Positions 27,911 through 37,043 of a stretch of DNA of 64,000 nucleotides are shown in pieces (the first letter of the stretch is position 1; the number at the start of each line of letters is the position of its first letter). The position numbers and the translations under genes were made by a program. The notes beneath the pieces were generated by a model that did not search any database, was not told the DNA's origin, and saw only the letters and a program-made list of their open reading frames with translations. Origin of the DNA: Phytohabitans kaempferiae (lineage in GTDB: Bacteria; Actinomycetota; Actinomycetes; Mycobacteriales; Micromonosporaceae); the NCBI RefSeq assembly GCF_042433955.1, contig NZ_JBHLUH010000064.1, positions 85,019 to 149,018 on the forward strand, read 5' to 3'.

Positions 27911-28174
27911 ACAACCCGCCCGAAAGAGACCGCCGACCCCGCCACGGGCTCGCCTTCTCCGGCTTGGGCACTGTGCGTGGTGATCGACCGTTAGCGGCTG
28001 AGGCTCGTGACGCGCGATGGCGTGACCGAAGAGATGTCGGGCTACGGGCGTTGGGCCAAGTCGACCGATGACAGGCCAACCGTGGGCGCCGCGTCTGCCC
28101 ACTGTCGAGCGCCGTGTGGCGCATTGGCGGGGCCTCCACTCGGCCGGGTGGAGGCCGCAGAAAGGTGGGACTGG

Positions 28175-28720
28175 TCAGCCGCGTGCGCGCGTGGCGAGCC
28201 AGGTCGACAACAGGTGCGCCTCGGCGACGGTCAGGTCGTGGGGAAGCTCGATGGCGATGTCCATGCCGGGCCGCAGCGGCAACCGCGTAACGTAGGTACC
28301 GGATGCGGTCTTTCGCGAGACGCGCAGCTTGGTGTCCCAACCTGGGTCGCCGTCAAGCCAGGCGCGGTGGATTTCGAAAGCGCGGCGTAGTCGGGTGATG
28401 CAGGTGGCGTTGCTGACCATCGTCTTTCCGCGAACGATTGTCACCTGCTCCATGAGCGCCTCGGGCGCCACGGTGTCGAAGCCTTGATCGGCTGGCAGCG
28501 CCAGCTCGTCTCGTACGGTGCGCCAACTCGATCGGATTTGGATGAGGGTGTTCCGGGACAGGCCGCAGTGCTGGCTCGTGGTGATGAGCCAGTCCAGGAA
28601 GGAGGTGAGGCCGGCGACGGTACGGCGGATCCGCTCGAGCCGAAGTAGAGCCGGGTCGGCGCCGGGACTCTGAGCGGTCGATCCGGCATCTGCCGGCTGC
28701 TGCACCGGCCGTCCGTTCAC
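28175..28720 (-). CDS. Hypothetical protein at the end of the modification operon
   Basis: The 181-aa product starts at GTG 28720; the frame reaches back to the stop of the DpdA-like pseudogene, so an earlier start is possible. It is helical in the middle (TVAGLTSFLDWLITTSQHCG, LRRAFEIHRAWLDGD) and ends with TYVTRLPLRPGMDIAIELP and a further helix. No family is recognised. It is the last gene of the minus-strand cluster and is intact, unlike its upstream neighbours. Confidence 0.55.
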   Translation of the reverse strand: MNGRPVQQPADAGSTAQSPGADPALLRLERIRRTVAGLTSFLDWLITTSQHCGLSRNTLIQIRSSWRTVRDELALPADQGFDTVAPEALMEQVTIVRGKTMVSNATCITRLRRAFEIHRAWLDGDPGWDTKLRVSRKTASGTYVTRLPLRPGMDIAIELPHDLTVAEAHLLSTWLATRARG

Positions 28721-28804
28721 GTCGGCGACCGGTTGGGCCGCCGGAGCACGAGGCGTCGCGGTGGTCTGGCACAGGTCGATGAACCTTCGTGCCGCCGACC
28801 GTCG

Positions 28805-29449
28805 TCAAGTGCGGACGCGGCGTTGTACCGGGGCCGCGGCGGGTAGGTGACGGGTGTCGTTGACGGCGGCCAGCCAGGACGGCAGCGTGGGAAGGTCACG
28901 GCGCGGCCCGTACGCCAGGAAGGTGCCGTCGGCAGACTGGCAGCCGATTGCTGCCGCATACCGTAGCCGACGCAGGCTGTTGATTCGTCCCATGTGGACG
29001 GTCAGCCCGCGTGCGCGGGCTTGGGCGGCCAGGTCGGCTGCTGCCGGCCCCAGCTTCCAGGTGGTGCTGCCACCAACAAACAGGGCATCGATGGAATCCC
29101 ACGGATGGGTAGGTGTTCGAGGCCGTCCTGGGCTACCAGGGCGACTGGGTAGCCGGCGTCGCGGATGCGGGCGAGCATCGGCGTGGACCTGGCCAACGTG
29201 GCGGCGGCGTCGCCGACAACGTCGGGGGCGGTGGCGAACCCGCACCGTTGGGCGTGGGCGGTGTGGCGGCCCAGCCAGGCGCGGTACCGGTCGTCGCCGG
29301 GATAGTGGCCGGCGTAGCAGGCGTTGTCGGCGATCCAGTCGATGCCGGCCCGGGTGGGCTGCCGCCGGCCGGGGTGGCGATCAGCCCGAGCCGGCCGACG
29401 CGGATGGCTTCACGGCGAGCGGGCCGGAGGCGGTGGCGTAGTAACGCAC
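28805..29449 (-). pseudogene. DpdA-like transglycosylase, broken by three frameshifts
   Basis: Joining frames from GTG 29449 recovers a ~210-aa protein: RYYATASGPLAVK; AIRVGRLGLIATPAGG; GIDWIADNACYAGHYPGDD; ARSTPMLARIRDAGYPVALV; WDSIDALFVGGSTTWKLG; GLTVHMGRINSLRRLRYAA; IGCQSADGTFL. The GGSTTWKLG and HMGRINS strings are hallmarks of DpdA, the tRNA-guanine-transglycosylase relative that inserts 7-deazaguanine bases into DNA. Frame changes lie near 29432, 29345 and 29098. It sits directly behind a VUT-type transporter of queuosine precursors, which supports the assignment. In its present form it cannot be made. Confidence 0.7.
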
Positions 29450-29909
29450 GGGCGGCCAGCACAGCGGCGACGGGCACGATCGTGGCGACGGTTTTGACCC
29501 ACATCTGGCTCGCGAGCGCCGACCAGACGGGCAGGCCGGCGTGGGTCAGGAACACGATGGAGTCCAGTGGGGCGCCGATCATGTTGGACGCCAGGACCGC
29601 GCGTAGGAACCCGCGTTGGCGTAGCGGCTGGTATACCAGCAGATCGGCCAGTTCGGCCACGGCGAACGCGGCGGCCGAGGCGAACGCGAGGTGGGGGCCG
29701 GCCGTGGCTGCGCTGAGCCCGGCGCCGACAGGGATGCACACCAGCACGGCGCGGCGGCCGGCGAGGTCGTGGACAACGTCCCGGGCCAGCAGCGTGAATC
29801 CGGCGGCGATGGTGCCTGCGGTGGCGGTCAGCCCGAAGCCGACCGGGACGAGCCTGAAGGTGGAGGTGAGCCAGTTCGCGGCGATGACAGCGACGGCGAA
29901 GGCCGCCAT
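29133..29909 (-). CDS. VUT-family queuosine-precursor transporter
   Basis: From ATG 29909 the frame encodes about 165 residues of a VUT (YhhQ-like, PF02592) membrane protein. It has a first helix AAFAVAVIAANWLTSTF, the strongly conserved VPVGFGLTATAGTIAAG and FTLLARDVVHDLAGRRAVLV, and later SNMIGAPLDSIVFLTHAGL and MWVKTVATIVPVAAVLAAR. Such carriers import queuosine or preQ precursors. Beyond about 29400 the same frame runs through the DpdA-like gene in the wrong register until 29133, so the real 3' end was probably near 29400 and a one-base loss has fused the frames. The transporter core looks intact. Confidence 0.7.
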   Translation of the reverse strand: MAAFAVAVIAANWLTSTFRLVPVGFGLTATAGTIAAGFTLLARDVVHDLAGRRAVLVCIPVGAGLSAATAGPHLAFASAAAFAVAELADLLVYQPLRQRGFLRAVLASNMIGAPLDSIVFLTHAGLPVWSALASQMWVKTVATIVPVAAVLAARALLRHRLRPARREAIRVGRLGLIATPAGGSPPGPASTGSPTTPATPATIPATTGTAPGWAATPPTPNGAGSPPPPTLSATPPPRWPGPRRCSPASATPATQSPW

Positions 29910-30253
29910 CGCCGCGACCGCTCTACGGTGGCGGGCTGGCCGGTGCGGCCAACGGTGACGGGGATACGGTGCCCGCTGATGCAGGGCGCTGGCGGACGGC
30001 GGGCTGGGGACGCGGGTGGTCGCTGCGCGGTCGGTGGCCGCTGCGGTGGGTCGCCGTGGCGGTGGCATTGGGCAGGTCATGAGGAAAGGGGGGCCTCGTC
30101 TCGGGAGAAAGAAGATGGGACCGCCGCGTGGCGCGGCGGGTCCGGATATCGGCGGGGTGCCGGTGGTGGCGGGTTTGGCCGGATGGCTGCGGACGCCGGT
30201 GACAGAAGGGGCTGGACGTCCGCACGAGCTTGCTGACACGCCTTGGCGGGTGT

Positions 30254-30720
30254 TCAGGTGTCGAGGTCGGCCAGCTGAGGCAGCCCGGTACGGCGCATCC
30301 GAGGCTGGCCGCTGATGCCGGGCTGGGCGTCCAGTTGGTCGATCAGTTGCCGGCGCGCGGTACGTGGTCGGCGTTGTCGGCGGTGACCCGTGACGGCCAG
30401 CAACGCGTACGCCGTCAGGCAGCGCCGGACCGGGTGGTCGGCCTGTGTGGTGAGGCGAGCAGGGCCCGGCCGGGTAGGCGCCGGGTAGGACGGCGAGCGC
30501 GGCGATGAGCTGCCCGGCGCCGGCCTGGATGGCGTAGTCGTCGTTGGGCGCCCGCACGGCGACCGTGACCGGTACCTCGACGCCGATAGGGGCGAGTGGT
30601 CAGGCCGAGCCGGGCCAGCGTGTCCTGGCCGTCGCGTCGGTTCAACGCGCCCCGCGACCAAGTCCCGGAGCTGGCGGGTGAGGTGGCGCCCGGTCGGGTC
30701 CGGGTAGTCCCGCCGCCAGG
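30254..30720 (-). pseudogene. Frameshifted gene of unknown function
   Basis: Two frames read as natural protein: VPVTVAVRAPNDDYAIQAGA and QLIAALAVLPGAYPAG in one, and TTQADHPVRRCLTAYALLAV, RRQLIDQLDAQPG and LPQLADLDT before a stop at 30254 in another. Together they look like one gene of about 130 codons broken by at least one shift near 30470. No family is recognised. It lies in the same direction as the VUT and DpdA-like genes. Confidence 0.4.
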
Positions 30721-30731
30721 GGCGGCTGGTT

Positions 30732-31287
30732 TCAGGCGGCGATGGACAGGACTTGGTGGACCATGTCCGCCCAGTCGTCGCCGAGCAGGCTGGGGTCGTG
30801 GTCGAAGGTGAATTCGGTGAAGGTCAGCCCGAAGGCGGCGCCGTAGCCGTCCAGGAACGCCGAACTGGTCGCGGTGGCGCCGGCCCGTCCCGCCGGGTGG
30901 AGCACGAGGCTCTATGTGTCGGCGTGGAGCACGACCACGACGGGTCGGCCACGCAGATCGCGGCCGATCCGCAGCGCGTCCGGCGGCGGTGCGGCGGCCA
31001 GGGCCGGGGCGGCGTGGATGATGTGCGGTGCCTGTGGCACCAGCCTCAGCGGCATCTGCATCGGCTTGTCCACCAAGGGGTTGATCCCGCGGCGGGCGGC
31101 CTCGGTGAGGTGATGGCCGAGTTGGTTGGCTGCCCCTCGCCGGTCGCGTTGCACCGCCGTCAACATGGCAGCGGTGGTGGTGGCCGGTCGCACGATGGTG
31201 ACCGGGAACGGGCCGGGGGCGGCGTTTGCGCTGGTGCGGCGCCCGTCCCGAGGCGGTGGTCGTGGCAGCGGGATCGGTGATCGGCAT
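30732..31287 (-). pseudogene. Frameshifted gene of unknown function
   Basis: Starting at ATG 31287 (MPITDPAATTTASG), a shift near 31220 recovers PFPVTIVRPATTTAAMLTAV and GHHLTEAARRGINPLVDKPM. A second shift near 30910 recovers SAFLDGYGAAFGLTFTEFTF and the end DDWADMVHQVLSIAA at 30732. This makes a protein of about 180 residues that is not recognised. Its position between the XF1762-like gene and the transporter places it in the modification operon. Confidence 0.45.
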
Positions 31288-31668
31288 CGTGGCCTCCGTC
31301 AGGGCGACCGGCACACACCTGCGAACGCGGTCGCGGAACTGGCCGGCGGCAAGGCTGGATGGTGGGTGGCCCCGCGCCGTTGGGCGGGTCTGGCTCAGGA
31401 CGGCGCCTGCCATCGCAGGCGGGCGATACGTGCTGTGCCGTGATCGGCGCGTGGCCGGCTGGGAGTGTTCCAGCTCTGCCGGGGCGGCCGGGCGGCGACC
31501 ACGCGCCAGCCGGCCGCCCGTAGGCTGGCTCCGCTTTCGGCTTGCTGGTTGTAGGTGATCAGGCGGCGGTAGCCGAGGGCTTTGGCGGCCTTCCACGCCG
31601 CCGCGTACAGCAGGCTGCAGGCGTTGCGTGTGCCGTCGGTGGCGACCCGGGTGACTTCGACTCCAAAT

Positions 31669-31674
31669 TGTCCG
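31669..31674 (+). repeat. Left copy of 6-bp direct repeat
   Basis: TGTCCG flanks the left side of the insertion in the XF1762-family gene. The second copy is at 33332-33337. A 6-bp match can arise by chance, but restoration of the reading frame supports its being a target duplication. Confidence 0.5.
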
Positions 31675-33331
31675 ATTGCGCCTGTGGACGGAGGCCGGGT
31701 TCAGACCGTTTCCCGCCGCGATAGATGATCAGCTTCGGCTTCGATGGCCAGCACAGCTACGGTATTGATCGTGCAAATGCCGGTCGTGAACGACGCGAGG
31801 CGATTGATCAGGATCCTGTGTGGTGTGGCGCGCAACCCGTCGGTACCCATGGACGCGGTACGGCGGCTGCTCCGGTTGCCTGCAGCCGCGGAGCAGATCG
31901 CCCGGCGGCGCGTCGACATCACCGACGACCTTGCGCAGGCCATCGTGGACCTCGGCGATGTGCGGGCGGCGGAGTCCCTCGGCAACAACGATCACCTGCC
32001 GACCGGAGTCCGCTGGCGTCTGGTTACACATCCCGAACCGTCTGTGCGCGCGTCGGCCGCCCGACATGCAATCCCGGAGCGGGTACGGCCAGGCTGCGAG
32101 GTGCCTGCCGCGATGTTGACGCGCTTGGCCGAGGACCCGGATCCACAGGTGCGGGCACGCGTCGCCGAACATGCTTCGACACCCGAGGATGTTCGCGCAC
32201 GGCTTGCCGCAGACGTTGATCCGACGGTCCGCAGGACGATCGCGGAGTGGTGGAAGGATGCCCCTGAGTCGGTGCGCCGGTCGCTGTTGACCGATGTCGA
32301 CGCTGACGTGCGCGCTGCGGCGCTATCGCCGTGGCACCCACCGCCGCCACCAGATCTTCACGCCGTCCTGCTGGCCGACGAGTTCACACGTCATCTCACG
32401 CTGCCCCATGTGAGACTCGCGCCGGCCCTTGCCGCCGAGCTCGCCGCCTCGCCGGACGACCGTGTCCGGGCCGCCCTGGCGATTCACCCCGACCTGCCCG
32501 CGTCGACACGCGAGAAGCTCACCCAGGACTCGGACCCACTGGTGCGGATCCGCCTGGTTCAGAACCCGACCACGCCCGAGGCCGTGCGCGTGCGAATACT
32601 GGCAAGCCTGGAGGCCGAGGAGGGTCAAGCGAACCGCTTCATCATCCCGTACTTCCTACGCAACGCCTGGCGGGACAAGGCAAGCCTCGGCTGGCTATGG
32701 GAGGCGCCCCTGGACGAACGCCTCGCCTACCTCGACTCCCCACATGCATTCTTCCGAGAGGCCGTCGCCGCTTCTCCCGGCCTGCCCCGGCAAGCCATCG
32801 ACCGACTGCTGGCCGACCCGGACATTGAGGTCCGCCGCATTGCGGCAAAGACGCACGACGCTCCAGCACAGATCCTCGAGCAGCTGGTACGTGACCACGG
32901 CGACACCATGCACATCAGGCCGTTGCTGGTGGAGCGCCCGAACTTCCCGCGGGCCGCGTTCGCCGATTTCGCCGTGTCGGAGTTGCCTCGACTGCGGCGC
33001 CTCGCCCTCTGCGACAAGGACCTCCCAGCCAACCTCGTCGACCTGCTCACGAGCGACCCCGAGCCGCACGTCCGGCGGGCGGCCGCCGAACACCCCAACC
33101 TGACGGTTGGCTGCCTGCCCGCGCTGTTGACCGACGACGACTTGGACGTCGTCGAAGCGGCCGCAGCCGCACCACTCCTACCAGCTGACTGGATCAACCG
33201 CCTGCTAACACAGGCGGAACTCTGATGCTTGGCCGGACCTCACCCCTGGACAGCTCAAGCGATGTAGTCCAGGAAGGCTCGAGCGGCAAGCTATTCCGCA
33301 ACTTCTGATATCCGGGGTTGCGGGTAGGGTC
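31675..33331 (+). mobile_element. 1.66-kb insertion carrying an LRV-repeat gene
   Basis: This segment interrupts the XF1762-family gene and is bordered by the direct repeat TGTCCG (31669-31674 and 33332-33337), which reads as a 6-bp target duplication: removing the segment and one copy restores a continuous frame (LDDGQ then FGVEVTR). The segment contains a single gene (31744-33225) and no transposase. Its two ends show no clear inverted repeat, so how it moved is unknown. Confidence 0.6.
31744..33225 (+). CDS. Leucine-rich-repeat-variant (LRV/HEAT-like) protein
   Basis: The 493-aa protein is built from repeats of about 24-45 residues of the form LAEDPDPQVRARVAEHAST, LAADVDPTVRRTIAEW and LLADPDIEVRRIAAKTHDAP, the DxxxxVRxxxAxxP pattern of LRV/HEAT-like solenoids. 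No enzymatic domain, signal peptide or membrane helix is seen. Such solenoids act as protein-binding scaffolds. The gene is the only cargo of an insertion within the modification operon and faces the opposite way. The ATG at 31744 is the first in frame; a second at 31777 is possible. Confidence 0.8.
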   Translation: MASTATVLIVQMPVVNDARRLIRILCGVARNPSVPMDAVRRLLRLPAAAEQIARRRVDITDDLAQAIVDLGDVRAAESLGNNDHLPTGVRWRLVTHPEPSVRASAARHAIPERVRPGCEVPAAMLTRLAEDPDPQVRARVAEHASTPEDVRARLAADVDPTVRRTIAEWWKDAPESVRRSLLTDVDADVRAAALSPWHPPPPPDLHAVLLADEFTRHLTLPHVRLAPALAAELAASPDDRVRAALAIHPDLPASTREKLTQDSDPLVRIRLVQNPTTPEAVRVRILASLEAEEGQANRFIIPYFLRNAWRDKASLGWLWEAPLDERLAYLDSPHAFFREAVAASPGLPRQAIDRLLADPDIEVRRIAAKTHDAPAQILEQLVRDHGDTMHIRPLLVERPNFPRAAFADFAVSELPRLRRLALCDKDLPANLVDLLTSDPEPHVRRAAAEHPNLTVGCLPALLTDDDLDVVEAAAAAPLLPADWINRLLTQAEL

Positions 33332-33337
33332 TGTCCG
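33332..33337 (+). repeat. Right copy of 6-bp direct repeat
   Basis: TGTCCG flanks the right side of the same insertion and lies inside the codons for DDGQ of the interrupted gene on the minus strand. Confidence 0.5.
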
Positions 33338-33507
33338 TCATCGAGGTGCCGGGCCACCGGCCGGCCGACGATCGCGACCCCGACCAGCACCTCGTCGTTG
33401 GCGACGCCGATGGAGAACTTGTGGTCCGGGTGGCGGCCGGTGGTGGCGGTGCCAGTCGGTCACGAACTGCCGGGCTTGGGCGAAGGTGACCGGCACGGTG
33501 TGCAGGC

Positions 33508-34686
33508 TCACCGCGGCGCCTGCGCGTGGCCGGTGTCGGGAAGGTGGGGCGTGAGCCTGGTCAGGGTCTCGTCGAGGAACGCGGCGCTGATGTCGATGCC
33601 GGCGAACCTGCGTCCGAGTTGGAGGGCTGCGAGGCCGGTGGTGCCGGCGCCGCAGAACGGGTCCAGGACGAGCCCGCCTTCGGGGCAGCCTGCGGCGAGC
33701 GCGCGTAGCGGTAGGTCGAGCGGGAACGGGGCGACGTGCGCTCCGTGGTAGGGGCGGGTGGCGATGCGCCACACGTCGCCGGGGTTTCGTCCGGTCGGGT
33801 GGGCTGCGGTGTGGGCGTGTCCGACCGGTCGGAGGTTGCCCGCCCCGGCACCGGCAGCCATCTTGCTTGTGTGCTTGCCTGCGCCGTGCCGGTTGGTGCC
33901 GCGCCGCCGGCTGGTGGCCTCGAGGCCACCAGTTTGTCCTTTGTGGATGCCGCCGAAGACGCGGGTGCCGTCGGCGGCGTCGGGCCGGGTGAGTGGGATG
34001 CGGATGGGGTCGAGGTCGAAGTGGTAGGTGTGTGAGCGGGTGAACAGGAACAGCAGTTCGTAGGTGGTCGAGAGCCGGTCGCGGACGGACTCGGGCATCG
34101 GGTTGGTTTTGGCCCACACCACGGCGTTGCGCAGGATCCATCCGGAGGCTTGAAGAGCTAGCGCGGCTCGCCAGGGCACGCCGATCAGGTTCTTGGCCGG
34201 TAGCGGCGCCGGCCGCCGTGGTGTGGGGAGTTGCCGGTGGCCGGTGATGCCGCTGGTGGTGTCGTAGGCGAGGCGGTTGCCGGAGCTGTAGCTGTCGCCG
34301 AGGTTGACCCAGCACGTTCCGGTCGGTGCCAGGACCCTGCGGGCTTGGTCGAACACGGCGACCAGGTGGGCGAGGTAGTCGTCCAGGCTGGGTTCGAGGC
34401 CGTACTGCGGGTCGACCCACCGTGCCCGGCAGGTTGGGCAGATGGTGCCGTCGGTGCGGCGGGTCCGGCCCAGCGGGTGTGGGCAGGTGGGGTCGCCGCC
34501 GTGCCAGGTGCCGGTGCCGTAGTCCCGCAGCCCCCAGAACGGTGGCGATGTGATGAGGCAGTCGACGCTGTCGTCCGGCATGGCGGACAGCACCTGGTGG
34601 GCGTCGCCGAGGTAGAGGCTGACCGGGCCCCGCCGCTGGTACGCGAACTCCTCAAGGGGTGGCTTCGGCTGGTTGTGGGTGGTCAT
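33508..34686 (-). CDS. Site-specific DNA methyltransferase (N4/N6 type)
   Basis: The 392-aa enzyme starts at ATG 34686. It has motif IV TSPPFWGLRDYG near residue 45 and motif I in a C-terminal position (DPFCGAGTTGLAALQLGRRF, then AGIDIS), the order of beta-class amino-methyltransferases. A two-CxxC insertion (CPHPLG, CPTCRARW) may bind zinc. The central part (GTRVFGGIHKGQTGG) is typical of phage and ICE enzymes. It would methylate adenine-N6 or cytosine-N4 and has no restriction partner nearby. Its stop overlaps the XF1762-family start and its start overlaps the end of the C5-methyltransferase gene (34683), so all belong to one operon. Confidence 0.9.
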   Translation of the reverse strand: MTTHNQPKPPLEEFAYQRRGPVSLYLGDAHQVLSAMPDDSVDCLITSPPFWGLRDYGTGTWHGGDPTCPHPLGRTRRTDGTICPTCRARWVDPQYGLEPSLDDYLAHLVAVFDQARRVLAPTGTCWVNLGDSYSSGNRLAYDTTSGITGHRQLPTPRRPAPLPAKNLIGVPWRAALALQASGWILRNAVVWAKTNPMPESVRDRLSTTYELLFLFTRSHTYHFDLDPIRIPLTRPDAADGTRVFGGIHKGQTGGLEATSRRRGTNRHGAGKHTSKMAAGAGAGNLRPVGHAHTAAHPTGRNPGDVWRIATRPYHGAHVAPFPLDLPLRALAAGCPEGGLVLDPFCGAGTTGLAALQLGRRFAGIDISAAFLDETLTRLTPHLPDTGHAQAPR

Positions 34687-36171
34687 TGGTGTGCCGCCCA
34701 GCGGTGTGGGCACAGCAGCAGGCGCAGGGCGGCGGCTGCTTGTTGGGGGACGACGCCGTTGCCGAGCACGCGCAGGGCGAGGGTGCGGGGCAGGCCGAGG
34801 TCGGTGACCCAGCCGGGCTCGAGGCCCATGAGCCATTCGACGAACGGTGGGGCCAGGACGGGTTTGCCGTGCTGGCCCGGCTGGGTCGGGTCGGGTGCGG
34901 GACGGCCGAGCAGGGCCTGCCAGCGGGCGACCGCGTCGGCGTAGATGCCCCACCGGCCCGGCTCCGGCACCGCGGCGACGGTGGTGGCGGGGTCGGGTGG
35001 GAGGACGCTGATGGTGGTGCGCAGGTTCTGCCCGCCCTGACGGACCCCGGGTCCTCGGCTGTCGGAGACGGTCGGGGTGGGCAGGAGCCGGGCGACCTGG
35101 ACGGCCGCCGAGGGCAGGGTCAGGTCGCCGTGTGAGCCGCGCTGTCCGGGGCAGCCCTTGGTGCCGTCGGTGGCGCGTGGGGTGGGCAGCAGCCGGGCGG
35201 CGTCGGTCAGGGTGCGGCCGGCGTGGCCCGCCTGTGGGCTGCTGCGGCCGGCGGTGGCGTTCGCTGACGACCGCGAGTCCGCCACCGTCGGAGTCGGCAA
35301 CAGCGTGTTGGGCTGGTCGGGTCGGCCGCCCCGGACCGGTTGGTAACCACGGACGGCCGATTCGAGTGTGGGGCGCCAGGTGTCGCGGTGGGCGCCGCTC
35401 ATGTAGCCGGTGCCGCCGCCGGCGGTCGGCGTCGGCAGCAGGACCCCGGACCCGAGTTCGCGGACCAGTTGGGGCAGGGCCGGCCGGCGGGCCGCCCCGG
35501 GCGAGACGGAGCGGTTGGAGCCGGCCGTGGCCGCGGTTGGCGTGGGCAGCAGCACCGGTTCGATGCCACTGGTCTGGGTGAGGTCGGGTAGGCCGCGTGG
35601 CATGCCGGGGCCTTTGCCGTCACGCGCGCACGGCGTCGGCAACGTCGTCAGCGGCGCGATCGGTTCGGATGGCCAGCAGGAACAGCCGGTCCCGTCGGTG
35701 GGCGGCACCGATGTCGGATGCGCGTAGGCAAAGCCACCGCGTGTCGTACCCGAGCGCGGCCAGGTCGGCGTGCACGACGTCGAGACCCCGGCGGAGGAGC
35801 GCGGCCACGTTCTCCACGAACACCAGCGGTGGTTGAAGCGCGCGAACGGCGTCGGCGACGGTTTTCCACAGGCTGCTGTGGACACCGTGGATACCGGCGC
35901 GTTTACCGGCGTTGGAGATGTCCTGGCAGGGGAAACCGGCGGTGAGCACGTCAACGGGCTCAACACCGGGCCAGTCGACGGCGCGGATGTCGCCGAGGTT
36001 GGGCACGGCTGGCCAGCGGGCGGCCAGCACCCGGGCGGCATGAGGGTCGGTTTCGGCGTACCAGGCCAGCCGGCCGCGCAGCACCAGCTCGACGGCCAGG
36101 TCGAGACCGCCGTAGCCGGTACACAGCGACCCGACCCGCAACTCTGCGGTGGTGGTGTGGGCAAGGCTCAC
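34683..36171 (-). pseudogene. DNA (cytosine-5) methyltransferase with one frameshift
   Basis: The N-terminal 183 codons from GTG 36171 encode the catalytic half: LRVGSLCTGYGGLDLAVE (motif I), YAETDP, GFPCQDIS with the catalytic cysteine (motif IV) and LVFVENVAALL (motif VI). The frame stops at 35620 in a GCGCGCG run. One base shift there joins it to ARDGKGPGMPRGLPDLTQ and a ~310-residue remainder. That region contains five LLPTP repeats (target-recognition part), ending with MGLEPGWVTDL, LGNGVVPQQAAAALR, which are motifs IX and X. The gene is complete apart from this slip. It may be truly broken or restored by polymerase or ribosome slippage on the GC repeat. Confidence 0.8.
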
Positions 36172-37043
36172 GCCACCTCCCGCAACCCCACCCCACCCGC
36201 CGCTTCAGGTGGGTTGGTGGGGTCGGTGCGGCAGGTCCACGGCCCGCACCCCTGCCGCCCCGCGCCGCGGTCGGACCGAAGCTCCACCTGGTCCAGCGGG
36301 ATCCGGGCGGAGTGCAGGAAGAACCGGCCACGCAGCGGATGTCCATCGGCGTTGGCGCGGGCCGACCCGTGCCGGATCGCGGCGTCGAACGCGACCGCGT
36401 CGGCCCACTCACGTGGGCTGCCGCTCTTGAGCCGCTGCCAGAACACGTCGTTGTGGAAGGGGCACCCAACACACGCGCTGCGTGGCGTGTCCGCCAGGCC
36501 GTGCTCGGCCAGGAATGTCACACAGTCCCCGCGCCGCCAGCCCAGGTCGAGCAGCGGGAAGGTGTGCCGCATGTACCGCACGTCGGCGTCCCGGGCACGG
36601 CCGATCTCGTCGACGGAGATACCGATCGCCATCTGCGCGTACACGCCGGCCGGGACCCGGCGCGGGTGCGGGTAGCCGAGCCGGGCGCGGACCTCCCGCT
36701 TGATCGGCTTGATCTTGTACTCGTTCGTACATTGACGACGAGCCATACCTTGTTCGCCGTTCGGGCCGAGGGTGAACAGCGGCATCGACGCGAACCGGTG
36801 CCGCGGGTCGAGGGCGTCGTCGCGGATGTGCCCGTTGGAGACCCGCACCAACGGAATGCCCGCCGCATCGGCGATCACCGACAGCCGCAGCAGATGCCTG
36901 TACACCGCTGCCGGTTCCCAGCCCGTGTCGGCGAACACGGCCGCGTCGAACGTGGGGATCGCACCGGTCGCGGCGAGCACCAGCAGGGTGCTGCTCTGCA
37001 CCCCGGCGCCCAGGGACAGCATCCGCAGGGCCGGCCCGGTCAC
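36168..37043 (-). CDS. PP-loop ATPase (PAPS-reductase-like) in the modification operon
   Basis: The GTG at 37043 overlaps the stop of the upstream methyltransferase; an ATG at 37022 is the alternative start. The 291-aa protein opens with MLSLGAGVQSSTLL, the pyrophosphate-binding PP-loop of adenine-nucleotide alpha hydrolases, followed by AVFADTGWEPAAVY. Two cysteine motifs follow: RRQCTNEYKIKPI and the later ACVGCPFHND. This combination is seen in PAPS-reductase-like proteins of phages and ICEs. True PAPS reduction is unlikely in this context. A role in DNA or RNA base modification, such as sulfur transfer, fits the surrounding methyltransferases but is inference. Confidence 0.75.
   Translation of the reverse strand: MTGPALRMLSLGAGVQSSTLLVLAATGAIPTFDAAVFADTGWEPAAVYRHLLRLSVIADAAGIPLVRVSNGHIRDDALDPRHRFASMPLFTLGPNGEQGMARRQCTNEYKIKPIKREVRARLGYPHPRRVPAGVYAQMAIGISVDEIGRARDADVRYMRHTFPLLDLGWRRGDCVTFLAEHGLADTPRSACVGCPFHNDVFWQRLKSGSPREWADAVAFDAAIRHGSARANADGHPLRGRFFLHSARIPLDQVELRSDRGAGRQGCGPWTCRTDPTNPPEAAGGVGLREVA

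Larger units (their letters stand above)
31395..33511 (-). pseudogene. XF1762-family gene, split by an insertion
   Basis: The 5' part starts at GTG 33511, overlapping the stop of the methyltransferase, and reads LHTVPVTFAQARQFVTDWHR. After a one-base shift near 33422 it reads KFSIGVANDEVLVG and VGRPVARHLDDGQ up to 33332. The 3' part resumes at 31674 with GQFGVEVTRVATDGTRNACS, LLYAAAWKAAKALGYRRLI and SLRAAGWRVVAARP, stopping at 31395. The two parts join precisely across a repeated TGTCCG. XF1762 proteins are small, acetyltransferase-like and common on phages and plasmids; their function is unknown. Both the insertion and the frameshift inactivate the gene. Confidence 0.75.

Noticed and set aside
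29113..29958. A 281-codon plus-strand frame
   Set aside because: It is antisense to the VUT transporter and DpdA-like sequences, whose motifs are convincing.
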